A stretch of 47,625 nt of DNA from Nostoc parmelioides FACHB-3921 (GCF_014696625.1 NZ_JACJQL010000045.1:1-47625), one strand, 5' to 3'. Counted from the stretch's first letter, positions 1 to 10,812 are shown. Numbers and translations: made by a program. Notes: a model not told the origin generated them from the sequence alone.

Positions 1-85
1 ATCCTTAAACCGTGATTTTTACGTTCAGCAATGATAACTATCTTATCTCAGTTATATCTCCTATAATCCCTTCACAGTAAGCTTT

Positions 86-250
86 TTATCTTTTGTAGAC
101 AAGTCTAATGGTGCTAGTAGTGCCATCTGATGTCACCTGGGCAAAGCAAGGTAAGCCAAATCCTAAGGCGTATAACCCTGTAGCTACCCTTGCCAGACTA
201 GCATTCAACTTCTTGCTGGTAGCTTTGCACATCAATCTCACAGCGTTCAT
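86..250 (-). pseudogene. Remnant of a fifth TpsA exoprotein (signal peptide only)
   Basis: An ATG at 248-250 opens a 54-codon minus-strand frame ending in TAA at 86-88. The product has a basic N-terminus, a hydrophobic core and an Ala-x-Ala-like cleavage end (LPCFAQ), followed by VTSDGTTST. This is the same start as the four downstream TpsA proteins (AQVxPDGT or AQVISDGTT). After about 48 residues the similarity stops and the frame ends with TIRLVYKR. I see no continuation of the TPS domain in positions 1-85. It is most likely the 5' stub of a fifth tpsA gene at the distal end of the operon, cut by deletion or rearrangement. A small secreted peptide is a less likely reading. Confidence 0.6.
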
Positions 251-372
251 CCTTACATTGTATGCAATAGTATTAGGATGCCCACCGTTAATGTAACAGT
301 AACATATATGACATTATTTTCAAACAAGTTAAGTAAGTCAGTGCAATCAAAACAATAATTATTTACGCCGAC

Positions 373-2826
373 CTACTTACTACTCCCCGCAGCGACATTA
401 GCGCAGGTTAAAGATGGTTGCATATACCTGGGTTGAGTAGCGATTAACTCCACTTTGCCATCAGGGCGACGATGCCAAGCAGTAGCATGGAGAAGCGCTG
501 GTGGAGATTTTGATAGTTGGGCTTGTAAAGCTGGTGTTTTGCGGAATGCTGCAAGATTGCGGATATCAGACCATGTGCGATCGCTCCTCGTTTCCTGAGT
601 AGGATTTTGCGGTATTCCACCTCGCCCTGTGGCGACAAAACTACTACCACTGGTATCTGCACAGCCACTAGCAATTTTTTGGGATGAATTGGTAAAATTT
701 GTTGGCAATGCCACTAAACCCGAATTCGGATCTACACCGATGGTATTGACTTGTACTGTACCATTTACCCCAAACTCTGAACTGGCTGTAATATTATTTT
801 CTGATGTCAGTTGCGAGGCATATTCTAAACCGATAATTCCCTGAGTGGTGATGTTAATATTACCACCTTGACCTCGAACAGCATTAGCCGTGATGTCGCT
901 GTTTTCTAAGCCGACAATCGTGGGTGAATTAATGTTAATATTCCCGCCATTACCCGTAACGCCTGCTGTAGTCGTAATTTTACTGCGATCGCGCATTAAG
1001 AGCGAATCTTTTACTTGCAAGCTAATATCACCACCATTACCTGATTCTGTTTGCGCCTGAATTAAAGCTTGATTTTTTAATTGGATCTGATTGGCAATAA
1101 TTTGCAGATTTCCTGCGTTCCCAGTACCTTGACTAGTAACACTGACTGTTCCACCATCTGTGAGCGTGAGTTTGGGTGTATGAATGTTCACATTACCCGC
1201 ATTTGCCGTCAGTATATCTGGTAAGTTGAATAGCTGGCGTAACTGTGGACTTAAACGGATAGTAGAAGAGTTGATATTACTGTTATTGTTACTACTGCTG
1301 CCACTAATGGCGATCGCTTCGCTAGCCTTGACTTGCACATTGCCGCCATTACCGACAAGGAATGCAGATGAACCAATTGTTCCACCATTCAATATTTGCA
1401 GAGTCCCAGTATCTAATGTCAAATCTTGGGCATTGCCATCAGCGAATTTAGTGATACTAATATTGCTATACAGTCCAGAAGGATTTTCACCCATGACGGT
1501 GGTATTTTGATTGTGAATGATCACACGACCACTAGAACCACTACCAAATGTCACTGATGATAATGAAGCTCCGCCAGAAATTAGTAAATTATTCCCATTA
1601 ATCAAGATATCACCAGTGGAACCTTTTCCATAGGTGCTAGTGGTAATAGCTGTCACTCCAATAGGATTCAGGGGTGAAAAACCTGATAACTCAATATCTG
1701 TTGCTTTAATCTGAAGATTGCCACTATTAGCAGTTCCGTAAGTTAAAGTATTAATTCCTGAACCTTCTTTGAGTGTTAAACGGGGAGTAATAATACTGAT
1801 ATTGGCACCAGATCCTGCTCCCAAGGCTTCTGAACGAATCCAACTGCGAATTTTCGCATCGGGTGTAGTACCAATAAGTGCGATCGCCTCCGATGCTTGC
1901 ACATTAATATTTCCACTGGGAAGAGTGCCGTAATTCTGGGAGAAAATTAACGAACCATCAGTAAATTCTATATTTCTTCCCTGGATCTGGACTGCGCCTG
2001 AGTTAAACCCACTTACATCTAATAGTGACTTTTGTGCTAGTTGAATATCAGCAAAGCTTTGTCCCTGCTCATACTGCAATTGATAACCCTGAGTAGTCGT
2101 TACTAAACTAACTAATCCTGCGCCTCCCAGACTCCCTAATTCTATGTGACCCGTTGCTGCACTCAGGGTAGCACCATCCAAAGTGATATTTCCACCCACC
2201 AATGCTAAGGTTTTTCCTGACTGTACTTGTAGTTTGGTTAGGCTAGGATTGCGAATTATAGGAGAAAAAGTATTGTTGGTATTGAGGCTATGTCCTGTCC
2301 CTTGGACTTGTATCGATGCAGGATAATTACCCATTTGCAAGCCGATGGGTACAGTCATTGTTAATAGGGGTTTAGCGGTGGGATTTACCGCACTAAATTC
2401 TGCTCCCTCGACAAATCTAATGCTATTGGCTGTTGTTGCTACAAATGAACCACCAATATTTAAGCTAGCATCTTTCCCAAAAATAATCCCAGATGGGTTG
2501 AGTAAGAATAAGTTGGCGCTACCCTTGGCATTAATGGCACCATCTATATGAGAAATATTACCCCCAGTCACTCGACTAAAAATATTTTGGATGTCTGCGT
2601 CATTATTAAAGGCCACGGAACCATTGCTAGGAACAGAAAATTGGCTGAAACTATGAAATAAATTATTACCAACACGGCTACCATTAGTAATGGTGTAATT
2701 ATTACTACCACTCACATCAGTGTCGAGAGTTCCATCAGGAGTTACCTGAGCATGAACATCACTATGGTAAATAGCAAACATCAAAATTACACCTATTAAG
2801 CCCAAACTAGCAAAAGTTAATTTCAT
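373..2826 (-). CDS. Two-partner secretion exoprotein (TpsA1), filamentous haemagglutinin N-terminal domain
   Basis: Large secreted protein of 817 residues. Residues 1-26 are a signal peptide ending in DVHA. The TPS (haemagglutination-activity) domain follows to about residue 270, with the FHSFSQFSV motif, IFSRVTGG and the LLNPSGIIFG loop that TpsB transporters recognise. The middle is made of degenerate beta-helix repeats rich in GNGGNI, LTDGG and NAGN turns. The C-terminus carries a block shared by all four paralogues (SGCADTSGSSFVATGRGG, then RSDRTWSDIR). It is the last intact gene of the operon headed by the TpsB transporter at 10813-12579. Its signal peptide and TPS domain are closest to those of the copy at 8303. 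A role in adhesion or at the cell surface is inferred from the family; nothing in the sequence shows the ligand. Confidence 0.9.
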   Translation of the reverse strand: MKLTFASLGLIGVILMFAIYHSDVHAQVTPDGTLDTDVSGSNNYTITNGSRVGNNLFHSFSQFSVPSNGSVAFNNDADIQNIFSRVTGGNISHIDGAINAKGSANLFLLNPSGIIFGKDASLNIGGSFVATTANSIRFVEGAEFSAVNPTAKPLLTMTVPIGLQMGNYPASIQVQGTGHSLNTNNTFSPIIRNPSLTKLQVQSGKTLALVGGNITLDGATLSAATGHIELGSLGGAGLVSLVTTTQGYQLQYEQGQSFADIQLAQKSLLDVSGFNSGAVQIQGRNIEFTDGSLIFSQNYGTLPSGNINVQASEAIALIGTTPDAKIRSWIRSEALGAGSGANISIITPRLTLKEGSGINTLTYGTANSGNLQIKATDIELSGFSPLNPIGVTAITTSTYGKGSTGDILINGNNLLISGGASLSSVTFGSGSSGRVIIHNQNTTVMGENPSGLYSNISITKFADGNAQDLTLDTGTLQILNGGTIGSSAFLVGNGGNVQVKASEAIAISGSSSNNNSNINSSTIRLSPQLRQLFNLPDILTANAGNVNIHTPKLTLTDGGTVSVTSQGTGNAGNLQIIANQIQLKNQALIQAQTESGNGGDISLQVKDSLLMRDRSKITTTAGVTGNGGNININSPTIVGLENSDITANAVRGQGGNINITTQGIIGLEYASQLTSENNITASSEFGVNGTVQVNTIGVDPNSGLVALPTNFTNSSQKIASGCADTSGSSFVATGRGGIPQNPTQETRSDRTWSDIRNLAAFRKTPALQAQLSKSPPALLHATAWHRRPDGKVELIATQPRYMQPSLTCANVAAGSSK

Positions 2827-2891
2827 GAATCTATTTCTTGTGTTCTATTCCATATTTATCTTTCCCAAGACAATAAATTGTTTAACGGTAG

Positions 2892-5408
2892 TTAATTTTC
2901 AACTGCGGCTGCACAGGTTAAGGCTTGTGACATCTGCGAAGAAGATCTAGCGACAATTAATTCAATTTTGCCTTGAGGGTTACGTCGCCAGCTAGTTGCT
3001 TGGACAAGTGTTTTAGGTAATTCTGGTATTTGCACTTGTGTTGGTTTCGTTGTGTGGAATGCAGAGATATCGCGGATGTCTGACCAAGTGCGATCGCTCC
3101 TCACTTCCTGCATGGGATTTTGTGGTATTCCACCTCTACCAGTAGCGACAAAACTACTACCACTAGTATCTGCACATCCTGTAGCAATTTGCTGTGACGG
3201 GTCAGTAATATTTGCAGGTAGTTCAACTAAACCAGAGTTGGGGTCAACACCAACATGATTGATTTGTACTGTACCGTTAACACCAAATTGAGAACTGGCT
3301 GTAATGTCATTTTCTGGAGTAAGTTGGGGGCGAAACTTCAGTCCAAACATACCTTGAGTTGTGATTTGAATGTTACCACCGCGACCTGTGACTGCGTTAG
3401 CCATAACGTCACTGTTGTTAAATCCGACGATAACTGGCGAATTAATCATAATATTGCCGCCATCTCCTGAACCTAAAGCAGTTCCTATAATCAAGCTCTG
3501 ATCTCGAAGAATGAGCGCGTTTGTGTGGATATTCATATCACCACCTTGTCCTGAAGCTGTAAAACTCGCTAAAAAGCCCTTATTTAACTCCACCATTTCC
3601 GTATTAATGTTCAGTGCGCCTGCATTCCCAATCCCATAGTTACCAGTATTAATTCTGGCTTCGTCGCTAATTTTAAGGATAGGAGTATTAACACTCACCT
3701 GTCCCGAAGAACCTCTAGGAATTTCGCTCAAATTTAATAATTGGGTATAATAATCAGCGCTCAAAAAGCTAACAGTTGAAGAAATATTACTACCATAGGT
3801 AATATTTGGCGATCGTCCACTTAAATTAATTGATTCCGTCGCATTCACAGTCAAATCACCAGCATTACCTACCCCAAGACTCGCAGTTGTTACACTACCA
3901 CTTTCCTTGATTGTGAGTGTGCGAGTATTCAGTCTCAGTTTCCCAGCATTACCACCATGACCAATAGTCGTATTAGCAATGACGCTAGCAATACTTATGG
4001 GAGTTGCGCCAATGACGTTAATGCTATCGGCATCAATTGTAACTGCACCACTCGTACCCAGTCCAAAGGTTGTAGAACCGAGATAAGCACCATCTAACAC
4101 AGATAAATTCTGTGTTGTGACTTTCACATCACCAGCCTTTCCTGTGGAGGATGTGAGTGTTCCGATTGCTGCATAAGCTGAAGGGTCGCTAGAAATGTAA
4201 CCATTAACATTCAAATTAGAGGTTATGATGTTGATATAACCACTATCGGCAGATCTATAATTACGGTTACCCACTACCGCACCGTTGCTAACGCTTAAAT
4301 TTGGTGTGATAACGCTAATATTACCACTCCTACCACTGTTGACGGTCTCGTTGATAATACTGCTACGAATTTTCAGATCAGTGGTTGCACCAGACAATTT
4401 CAGAGTATCAGAGGCGAAAACATAAATATCTCCAGCTTTTTGAATTCCTCGGTTTTGCACCCATAATACAGAGCCATCTGTAAGGCTAACTGTGCGACCT
4501 TGTACTTGAATAGAACCTGCATTAATACCATTGACGTTTACCAGCGATCGCCCTGCAAGATTAATATCACCAAATGTAGAAATGTTTTGATAATCCAGGT
4601 TAAATCCTTGACCAACTTTATTGAGTGTAACTTCACCTTCAACTACACCACCGAGTTCAACTCGTCCCTGGGGAGCAAGCAAAATCCCACCATTCAGGTC
4701 AATAGAAGAACCCAAAAGCGCTAATGTCTGTCCCGGTGTCACAGCCAAATTAGCCTCTAATACCGTAGGAGCATAGGGAGTAATCAGTGGATTTTGAGAA
4801 GTGAGATGATGTCCAGTTCCTTGTAAGGCAATCTTTCCCGTGTTTTGACCAAACTGTAAGCCAATGGGTACACTCATAGTGAACAATGGCAATTGACTGA
4901 GCTTGGTTGCACTAAACTCTCTACCATCAGCAAATTGAATACTATTGGCGGTCGTCGCTACAAAGGAACCACCCAAATTTAAGCGAGCATCAGCACCAAA
5001 TATTATCCCGGCGGGGTTGAGCAAAAATAGATTCACGCCACTATTAGTTTTGATGGAACCATGAATATAAGAAACATCACCACCAGTCACCCGACTAAAA
5101 ATGTTGTGGATACCAGAAGGACTGCTGAAGTTAGCAGAACCGTTGTTGGGAATAGAAAATTTACTGAAGCTATGAAATAAATTACTACCTTCAATACTGC
5201 CATTGATAATCTGGAAATTATCACCTTGGCTCTCGACATGAGTGAGAGTAGTACCATCGGATATCACCTGAGCTAAGACTGGTGACGATATACCTGAAAT
5301 CAAAAATCCAGGTGTCAGTGCTGTTAACAATAATCGACACCCCAGATTTAATAGTTTGTAATTACTTTTTCTTGCTAAGACATGATTAAACTCGTCAAAT
5401 ATCTCCAT
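2892..5408 (-). CDS. Two-partner secretion exoprotein (TpsA2)
   Basis: An 838-residue paralogue of the neighbouring exoproteins. The signal peptide is unusually long, ending near residue 46 (SSPVLA/Q), because residues 1-13 include a duplicated stretch: the DNA at 5375-5430 holds two near-identical copies of an FNxFNHVLA-coding unit in the same frame. The only in-frame ATG before the hydrophobic core is at 5406-5408, so I keep this start; no clear Shine-Dalgarno precedes it. The TPS domain runs to about residue 290 (FHSFSKFSI, IFSRVTGG, LLNPAGIIFG), followed by beta-helix repeats and the shared C-terminal block (SGSSFVATGRGGIPQNP, RSDRTWSDIR). The gap to the upstream gene is 63 bp, consistent with co-transcription. 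Confidence 0.9.
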   Translation of the reverse strand: MEIFDEFNHVLARKSNYKLLNLGCRLLLTALTPGFLISGISSPVLAQVISDGTTLTHVESQGDNFQIINGSIEGSNLFHSFSKFSIPNNGSANFSSPSGIHNIFSRVTGGDVSYIHGSIKTNSGVNLFLLNPAGIIFGADARLNLGGSFVATTANSIQFADGREFSATKLSQLPLFTMSVPIGLQFGQNTGKIALQGTGHHLTSQNPLITPYAPTVLEANLAVTPGQTLALLGSSIDLNGGILLAPQGRVELGGVVEGEVTLNKVGQGFNLDYQNISTFGDINLAGRSLVNVNGINAGSIQVQGRTVSLTDGSVLWVQNRGIQKAGDIYVFASDTLKLSGATTDLKIRSSIINETVNSGRSGNISVITPNLSVSNGAVVGNRNYRSADSGYINIITSNLNVNGYISSDPSAYAAIGTLTSSTGKAGDVKVTTQNLSVLDGAYLGSTTFGLGTSGAVTIDADSINVIGATPISIASVIANTTIGHGGNAGKLRLNTRTLTIKESGSVTTASLGVGNAGDLTVNATESINLSGRSPNITYGSNISSTVSFLSADYYTQLLNLSEIPRGSSGQVSVNTPILKISDEARINTGNYGIGNAGALNINTEMVELNKGFLASFTASGQGGDMNIHTNALILRDQSLIIGTALGSGDGGNIMINSPVIVGFNNSDVMANAVTGRGGNIQITTQGMFGLKFRPQLTPENDITASSQFGVNGTVQINHVGVDPNSGLVELPANITDPSQQIATGCADTSGSSFVATGRGGIPQNPMQEVRSDRTWSDIRDISAFHTTKPTQVQIPELPKTLVQATSWRRNPQGKIELIVARSSSQMSQALTCAAAVEN

Positions 5409-5471
5409 TGCTAATACATGATTAAATTCATTAAATTTAGAGTTCCCGTAAAGGTATGAAAGATAACATAA

Positions 5472-8216
5472 TTAAATTTGATTAACAGCAGTACAGGTTA
5501 GTGATGCTTGCATCTGATGAGAATAGTTATTGGCAATCAGTTCAACTTTCCCCTGGGCGTTACGTCGCCAAGAAGTAGCCGAGACAAGCGTTTTTGGTGA
5601 TTGTGATGTTTGGGCTGGTGCTGGTTGTATTTTGTGGAATGCAGATATATTGCGGATGTCTGACCAAGGGCGATCGCTCCTTATCTCCTGTGTGGGATTT
5701 TGCGGTATTCCACCCCGTCCTGTAGCGACAAAACTACTACCACTAGTATCTGTACATCCACTAGCTATTTGTTTGGATGGATCGGTGACATTGGCAGGTA
5801 ATTCTACTAAACCTGCATTAGGAGCAACACCAACTGTATTGACTTGCACCGTACCACTTAGCCCAAACTGGGAACTGGCAGTAATATCACTATCGGGTGT
5901 GGGTTGGTCTCCGAACTGCAACCCTAAAAGGCCTTGAGTGGTAATTTGAATGTTACCACCTTGTCCTAAAACGGCATTAGCAGCAATATCACTGTTTTCT
6001 GCGGGGACAGCAATAATTGACTCTGCACTAATGTTAATATTGCCCCCTGTGGAAGTACCACGAGCATTGGTGACAATACTACTACCATTTCTGAGGAGAA
6101 CAAAGTCACTGGCATTGAGTCGGATGTTACCGCGACTACCTCCATTCACTTCGGCTCGTAAGCTACCGCCATTATCTAAAAATATCTGGCTAGCATTAAT
6201 ATTTAAGTTACCTGCATCCCCAGAACCAAGATTGCTCACGGTAATTTCTGCCCCATCCCGCACACTCAATTGGCTAGCATTAATATTAACTGACCGAGCA
6301 GTAAAGTTATTGGCTGCGGATGCTGTGATACTACTAGGCAATATGCGACCATCGCGTAAAGGTTCAGAAAAACCCTGCACATCAATATCATTAACCCGTA
6401 AATTCACACTACCAGCAGATCCTTGACCTAAGCTAGATGAAGTGATCTGACCTCCTTGGAACACGCGTAGGCGTTCAGCTTGTAGACTAATATTGCCACC
6501 ATTACCAACCGCATTTTTATTCACTGCCACAGTAATACCACTAACTGTATTACTAAAACTATCGAGCTTTGGTTTACTGACTTCTACATTTTGAGCTTGA
6601 ATCGCTATATTCCCAGCATTGCCAGTACCTGATAGCTCACTAGCGATCGCTCCACCATCTGTGACGCGCAAATTTCCTGTGTTAATAGTAATATTGCCAG
6701 CTTCACCTTGAGCAAAAGCTTGAATTGAACTTGTGATAGCACCAGTTAATCCCCCAGCCGTAGTTCCATTAATTTCTAGAGACTCCCTAGCTTGAATAAA
6801 GATATCTCCAGAATTACCAACAGTGATTGAGTCTAAACCAGCAAATGGGAAACCTATTATACTGGCACTAATACGTCCACCGTTCAGCAGACGAACTTGA
6901 TTAGCTTCAATGGTGATAGTGCCACTATTATTTCTTTTGCCACTATTAACTAAGGTGGTAATAGCACTAGGTCTAAAATTAGCAACTCCAGTAAAAGGAT
7001 TGGGAAATGGGTTATACCCACTCACTTCCACATCCTTAGCAAGAACGGTAATGTTGCCTGTAGTAGTATCGTTGATGGGAGCAGCTGTGAAAGTTGAGGA
7101 ATCGAAGGCAAAACCATTGTTGATAGATTGCAACCATGCTCCATTCTGAATCCGTAAACTTTCTGTCTCGATGGTAATATCTCCCGCCTTGGCACCACTT
7201 CCAGATACAGTAGTGAATAATCCAGGGGTGTCATAATTTTGTGGATCTGACACCCCTAACAAATCAATAAATTCCGTGGTTTTAACGGTGATTCCTTGTC
7301 CTTGCCCAAATGCTCCTGTAGCCGAAGTAATCCCCGAACCTTCCTTTAATGTTAAACCGCGGCCACGGATATTAATAGCTCCCCCATTTACTCCACTGGT
7401 ATCGATATATGAGGCTTGTCTGAGGGAAATTAGTCCCCAGTCGGCTGTTGCAGGGCTAATTAGTTGCAATCCTGTTTGATTATTCAATCCCACCTCTGCA
7501 TTCCGCAATGCCCATAATTCCACTCTGCCATCGGGATTATTAATGCTGCTTTGATTCATATCAATTTCACTACCCACTAAGGCCACTGTTTGAGCCTGAA
7601 AATTTTGTGGGGTGCGAGCTAAGAAATTGAATGCTGGTGTGCCTTGGGTACGAATTGTGCCAGCATTACTGCCTAATTGTAGCCCTACAGGCACACTCAT
7701 GGTTAATAAGGGTGGTGTGGTAGTTTGGGTAGCATCAAACTTAAAGCCGTCAGCGAATCTAATACTGTCGGCAGTAGTAGCCACAAATGACCCGCTTATA
7801 TTGAGACTGGCTTGAGATCCAAAAACTATCCCACTAGGATTGAGAAGAAACAGACTAACAGCGTTGCTGCCTGCTGGAATAATTTGAATTTTGCCATCAA
7901 TATGAGAAATGTTACCACCAGTAACTCGACTAAATATAGTGGTAATATTTGTTGTATTGGTTAAGTCAAATTTTGCTAAACCATTGGTAAGAATGGAAAA
8001 TTGACTAAAACTGTGAAATAAATTACTGCCTGCTTGACTACCATGAGTAATGGTAAATTGATTCCCATCTTGGGTGACATTGGTCTGGAAGCTGCCATCT
8101 GGAGCGATTTGAGCGCTAGCACAACCATTCCACAGCAAGATGAATACCGATGGTAATAGCATGATTCCTGTTGAGATTCGAGTCACAAAATCTAAGCAAA
8201 CAGATAGTTGTTTCAT
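5472..8216 (-). CDS. Two-partner secretion exoprotein (TpsA3)
   Basis: At 914 residues this is the longest of the four exoproteins. The signal peptide ends at about residue 35 (GCASA/Q). The TPS domain has FHSFSQFSI, IFSRVTGGNISHIDG and LLNPSGIVFG. The central region has more beta-helix rungs than the sister genes, with repeated GNAGNI, GNGGNI and VRDGAEI turns. The conserved C-terminal block (SGSSFVATGRGGIPQNP, RSDRPWSDIR, then SWRRNAQGKVELIA) is present. The gap to the upstream tpsA4 is 86 bp on the same strand. The differing repeat number among paralogues, with conserved ends, suggests that the middle part diversifies while both termini are held for export. Confidence 0.9.
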   Translation of the reverse strand: MKQLSVCLDFVTRISTGIMLLPSVFILLWNGCASAQIAPDGSFQTNVTQDGNQFTITHGSQAGSNLFHSFSQFSILTNGLAKFDLTNTTNITTIFSRVTGGNISHIDGKIQIIPAGSNAVSLFLLNPSGIVFGSQASLNISGSFVATTADSIRFADGFKFDATQTTTPPLLTMSVPVGLQLGSNAGTIRTQGTPAFNFLARTPQNFQAQTVALVGSEIDMNQSSINNPDGRVELWALRNAEVGLNNQTGLQLISPATADWGLISLRQASYIDTSGVNGGAINIRGRGLTLKEGSGITSATGAFGQGQGITVKTTEFIDLLGVSDPQNYDTPGLFTTVSGSGAKAGDITIETESLRIQNGAWLQSINNGFAFDSSTFTAAPINDTTTGNITVLAKDVEVSGYNPFPNPFTGVANFRPSAITTLVNSGKRNNSGTITIEANQVRLLNGGRISASIIGFPFAGLDSITVGNSGDIFIQARESLEINGTTAGGLTGAITSSIQAFAQGEAGNITINTGNLRVTDGGAIASELSGTGNAGNIAIQAQNVEVSKPKLDSFSNTVSGITVAVNKNAVGNGGNISLQAERLRVFQGGQITSSSLGQGSAGSVNLRVNDIDVQGFSEPLRDGRILPSSITASAANNFTARSVNINASQLSVRDGAEITVSNLGSGDAGNLNINASQIFLDNGGSLRAEVNGGSRGNIRLNASDFVLLRNGSSIVTNARGTSTGGNINISAESIIAVPAENSDIAANAVLGQGGNIQITTQGLLGLQFGDQPTPDSDITASSQFGLSGTVQVNTVGVAPNAGLVELPANVTDPSKQIASGCTDTSGSSFVATGRGGIPQNPTQEIRSDRPWSDIRNISAFHKIQPAPAQTSQSPKTLVSATSWRRNAQGKVELIANNYSHQMQASLTCTAVNQI

Positions 8217-8302
8217 TACATAGTCTCTATTTATACCCAGTTTATTATTCCCAGGCTCCTGTAATTTTGAACATTTGTGATGAGAAAATATGCGTAAGCA
8301 AA

Positions 8303-10762
8303 TTACCTTTGAGAAATAGCAGTACAGTTTAATGGTAATGGGTTGGATGTGATAGATGAGATGGCAACTAGTTCCACTTTACCTTGAGCATGACGATGCC
8401 AACCAGTTGCTTGCACAAGAGTTTGTGGAGATTTTGGTATTAGTGCTTGTGCTGGTTGTTTGGCGTGGAACGCAGAGATATCGCGGATGTCTGACCAAGA
8501 GCGATCGCTCCTCACTTCCTGATTGGGATTTTGCGGTATTCCACCTCTTCCTGTTGCAACAAAACTGCTACCACTATTGTCAGTACAACCACTGGCTATT
8601 TGCTGAGATGAATCAGCGAGATTTGCGGCTAGTTCCACTAAAGCGGAATTGGGATCAACACCAATATTATTGATTTCCACTTGACCATTGACGTTAAACT
8701 CAGAACTGGCTGTGATGTCGTTTGTAGAGTCGGTTCTGGGAGAAAGGGTATTGCGGAACTCTAAACCAATTATCCCTTGGGTGATGATATTGATATTGCC
8801 ACCACGGCCTTGGGAAGCGTTGGCAATAATATCACTGTTGCCCCTGCCTAAAATGATTGCAGAATCAATGGTGATATTACCACTATTTCCTTTGCCCCCA
8901 GAGGTGGCGGAAATAAAGCTGTCTTGCTGGAGTGTGAGGTTTTGTGTCTGGAGGTTGATATTTCCGCCTTCACCTGCTTTAGTCAGGGCTGCAATACTAC
9001 CATTGTTAAATAGTTGGATATTGTTAGCACGGATTTTGAGAACTCCTGCATTTTCTAATCCATCGTTCCTGACAGAAACTTGCCCTTGGTTACTAATTCT
9101 GAGATTTTTAGTATCAATTGTGACGCTTCCTGCATTGCCACTGGGAACATCAGGGAGACGAAAATTGGCTCTAGTGACGGCGGGGAGAATGTCAATAGAA
9201 GAGTCTATCACACTCAAAGCATCAGAAATATCAATGGATTCTGTGGTATTGACGACAACACTACCAGCATTTCCTTGAGCAAAACCACCTGTAGTCACCC
9301 GTCCGCGATCGCGCAGTCGCAATTGACTGGCATTGACAACCACTGAACCGGAGTTACCTCTACTAAAACTCACAGAACCAATGGAAGATGCACTTTGAGT
9401 AAGTGGGTTAACACCAGCGATGCTAATGGTATCGGCTACATCCACCATTAAATTGCCGCCATTACCTAGACCCAAAGAAGAAGAATTAATATTACCGCCT
9501 GATAAAAGCGTGATTTGATTGGCTTTGACTTGGATATCACCTGCATTTCCAGAGCCAAATACTAAAGTCCCAATAATACTACTACCATTAACGTTTTCTG
9601 CAACTTCCCTTAATTGAATATGATTAGTGACATTGATGTCAATTTTACCTGTAATACCAGTGCTGAAACTGCGGGAGAGAATACCCGCACTACCTATAAT
9701 TTGAATATCAGCCGCCTTTATCTGAATATTTCCCGCGTTACCATTACTGAGTGTTTGATTTTCTAAACCACTGCGGACTTGCCTATTTGCTGATAGACCA
9801 ATCAGTGATAGTAATCCAGAGGCATTGACTTGAATGTCACCAGCAGTATTACTACCTCTATTTTGAATCAGTGCTAGAGAGCCATTGGCTAGGGAAATAT
9901 TTCGACCTGTGAGGGTAATTGCACCGCCACTACTAGCATCGAGCAAAGCTGCTTGACTAAGATTGATATCACCAAATACTGAAATCTGCTCATAATTAAA
10001 TTTCCAACCTTGGGGTGTAGTTTGCATCCCCACAACTGCCGATGTGTTATTTTGTCCAATGCTTCCCAAGGTAATTGATCCCTGTGGCGCGGTGAGTATA
10101 CCCCCTGGAATGATGATGTCTCCTCCAATGAGTGCCAAGGTTGCTGGAGTTCCTACTTGTAAACCCCCAGTAGGTGATGATGACCGATAAAATCCAAATA
10201 CGAGATTACTGGATGTGAGATTGTTTCCTGTTCCCTGTACCTGGATTTCTCTGGGATTTGAGCCAAACTGCAAGCCTATAGGGACATTAATACTCAAAAG
10301 ATTTGAATCGTTGGGACTGGTAAGACTAAATTCTTTACCATCACTGAATTTGATGCTGTTGGCAGTTGTGCCGACAAATGAACCACCAATATTTAAGCTG
10401 GCACTTTGCCCAAAAATAATCCCTGCGGGGTTAAGTAAGAAGAAGTTGGCATTCCCATTAGCTTGAATTAAACCATCAATATGGGAAATATGGCCGCCAG
10501 TTACACGACTAAATATATTTTGGATTTCTGCGACATTATTAAAAACTGCCGAGCCATTGCTGGGAATAGAAAATTGGCTAAAGCTATGAAATAAATTATT
10601 GCCGACACGGCTACCTTCAGTGATTCTGTAATGATTACTGCCAGTCACAGCAGTTTTGAGAGATCCATCAGGAATTACCTGAGCGTGAACATCAGTGTTG
10701 TCAATAGCAGATGTCAGAATTGCGCCGATGAAGACCAAGCCAACAATAGTTAATTTCATCAA
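8303..10762 (-). CDS. Two-partner secretion exoprotein (TpsA4), adjacent to the transporter
   Basis: An 819-residue exoprotein. The signal peptide ends near residue 27 (DNTDVHA/Q); the start MMKLTIVG and the DVHAQV junction make it the closest relative of TpsA1. The TPS domain carries FHSFSQFSI, IFSRVTGGHISHIDG and LLNPAGIIFG. Beta-helix repeats follow, then the shared end (SGSSFVATGRGGIPQNP, RSDRSWSDIR). It lies 50 bp downstream of the TpsB gene and is the first substrate gene of the operon. Secretion would be through the Sec system and then the TpsB pore. What it binds cannot be read from the sequence. Confidence 0.9.
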   Translation of the reverse strand: MMKLTIVGLVFIGAILTSAIDNTDVHAQVIPDGSLKTAVTGSNHYRITEGSRVGNNLFHSFSQFSIPSNGSAVFNNVAEIQNIFSRVTGGHISHIDGLIQANGNANFFLLNPAGIIFGQSASLNIGGSFVGTTANSIKFSDGKEFSLTSPNDSNLLSINVPIGLQFGSNPREIQVQGTGNNLTSSNLVFGFYRSSSPTGGLQVGTPATLALIGGDIIIPGGILTAPQGSITLGSIGQNNTSAVVGMQTTPQGWKFNYEQISVFGDINLSQAALLDASSGGAITLTGRNISLANGSLALIQNRGSNTAGDIQVNASGLLSLIGLSANRQVRSGLENQTLSNGNAGNIQIKAADIQIIGSAGILSRSFSTGITGKIDINVTNHIQLREVAENVNGSSIIGTLVFGSGNAGDIQVKANQITLLSGGNINSSSLGLGNGGNLMVDVADTISIAGVNPLTQSASSIGSVSFSRGNSGSVVVNASQLRLRDRGRVTTGGFAQGNAGSVVVNTTESIDISDALSVIDSSIDILPAVTRANFRLPDVPSGNAGSVTIDTKNLRISNQGQVSVRNDGLENAGVLKIRANNIQLFNNGSIAALTKAGEGGNINLQTQNLTLQQDSFISATSGGKGNSGNITIDSAIILGRGNSDIIANASQGRGGNINIITQGIIGLEFRNTLSPRTDSTNDITASSEFNVNGQVEINNIGVDPNSALVELAANLADSSQQIASGCTDNSGSSFVATGRGGIPQNPNQEVRSDRSWSDIRDISAFHAKQPAQALIPKSPQTLVQATGWHRHAQGKVELVAISSITSNPLPLNCTAISQR

Positions 10763-10812
10763 CTTATCTGTAATTTTTCCTCAAGATGTGGATTTCACGC
10801 AAAGGCAGGTGA

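Noticed and set aside
108..296. 62-codon plus-strand ORF at the left edge
   Set aside because: The opposite strand reads as a clear TpsA signal peptide and start (86-250); this frame is its shadow.
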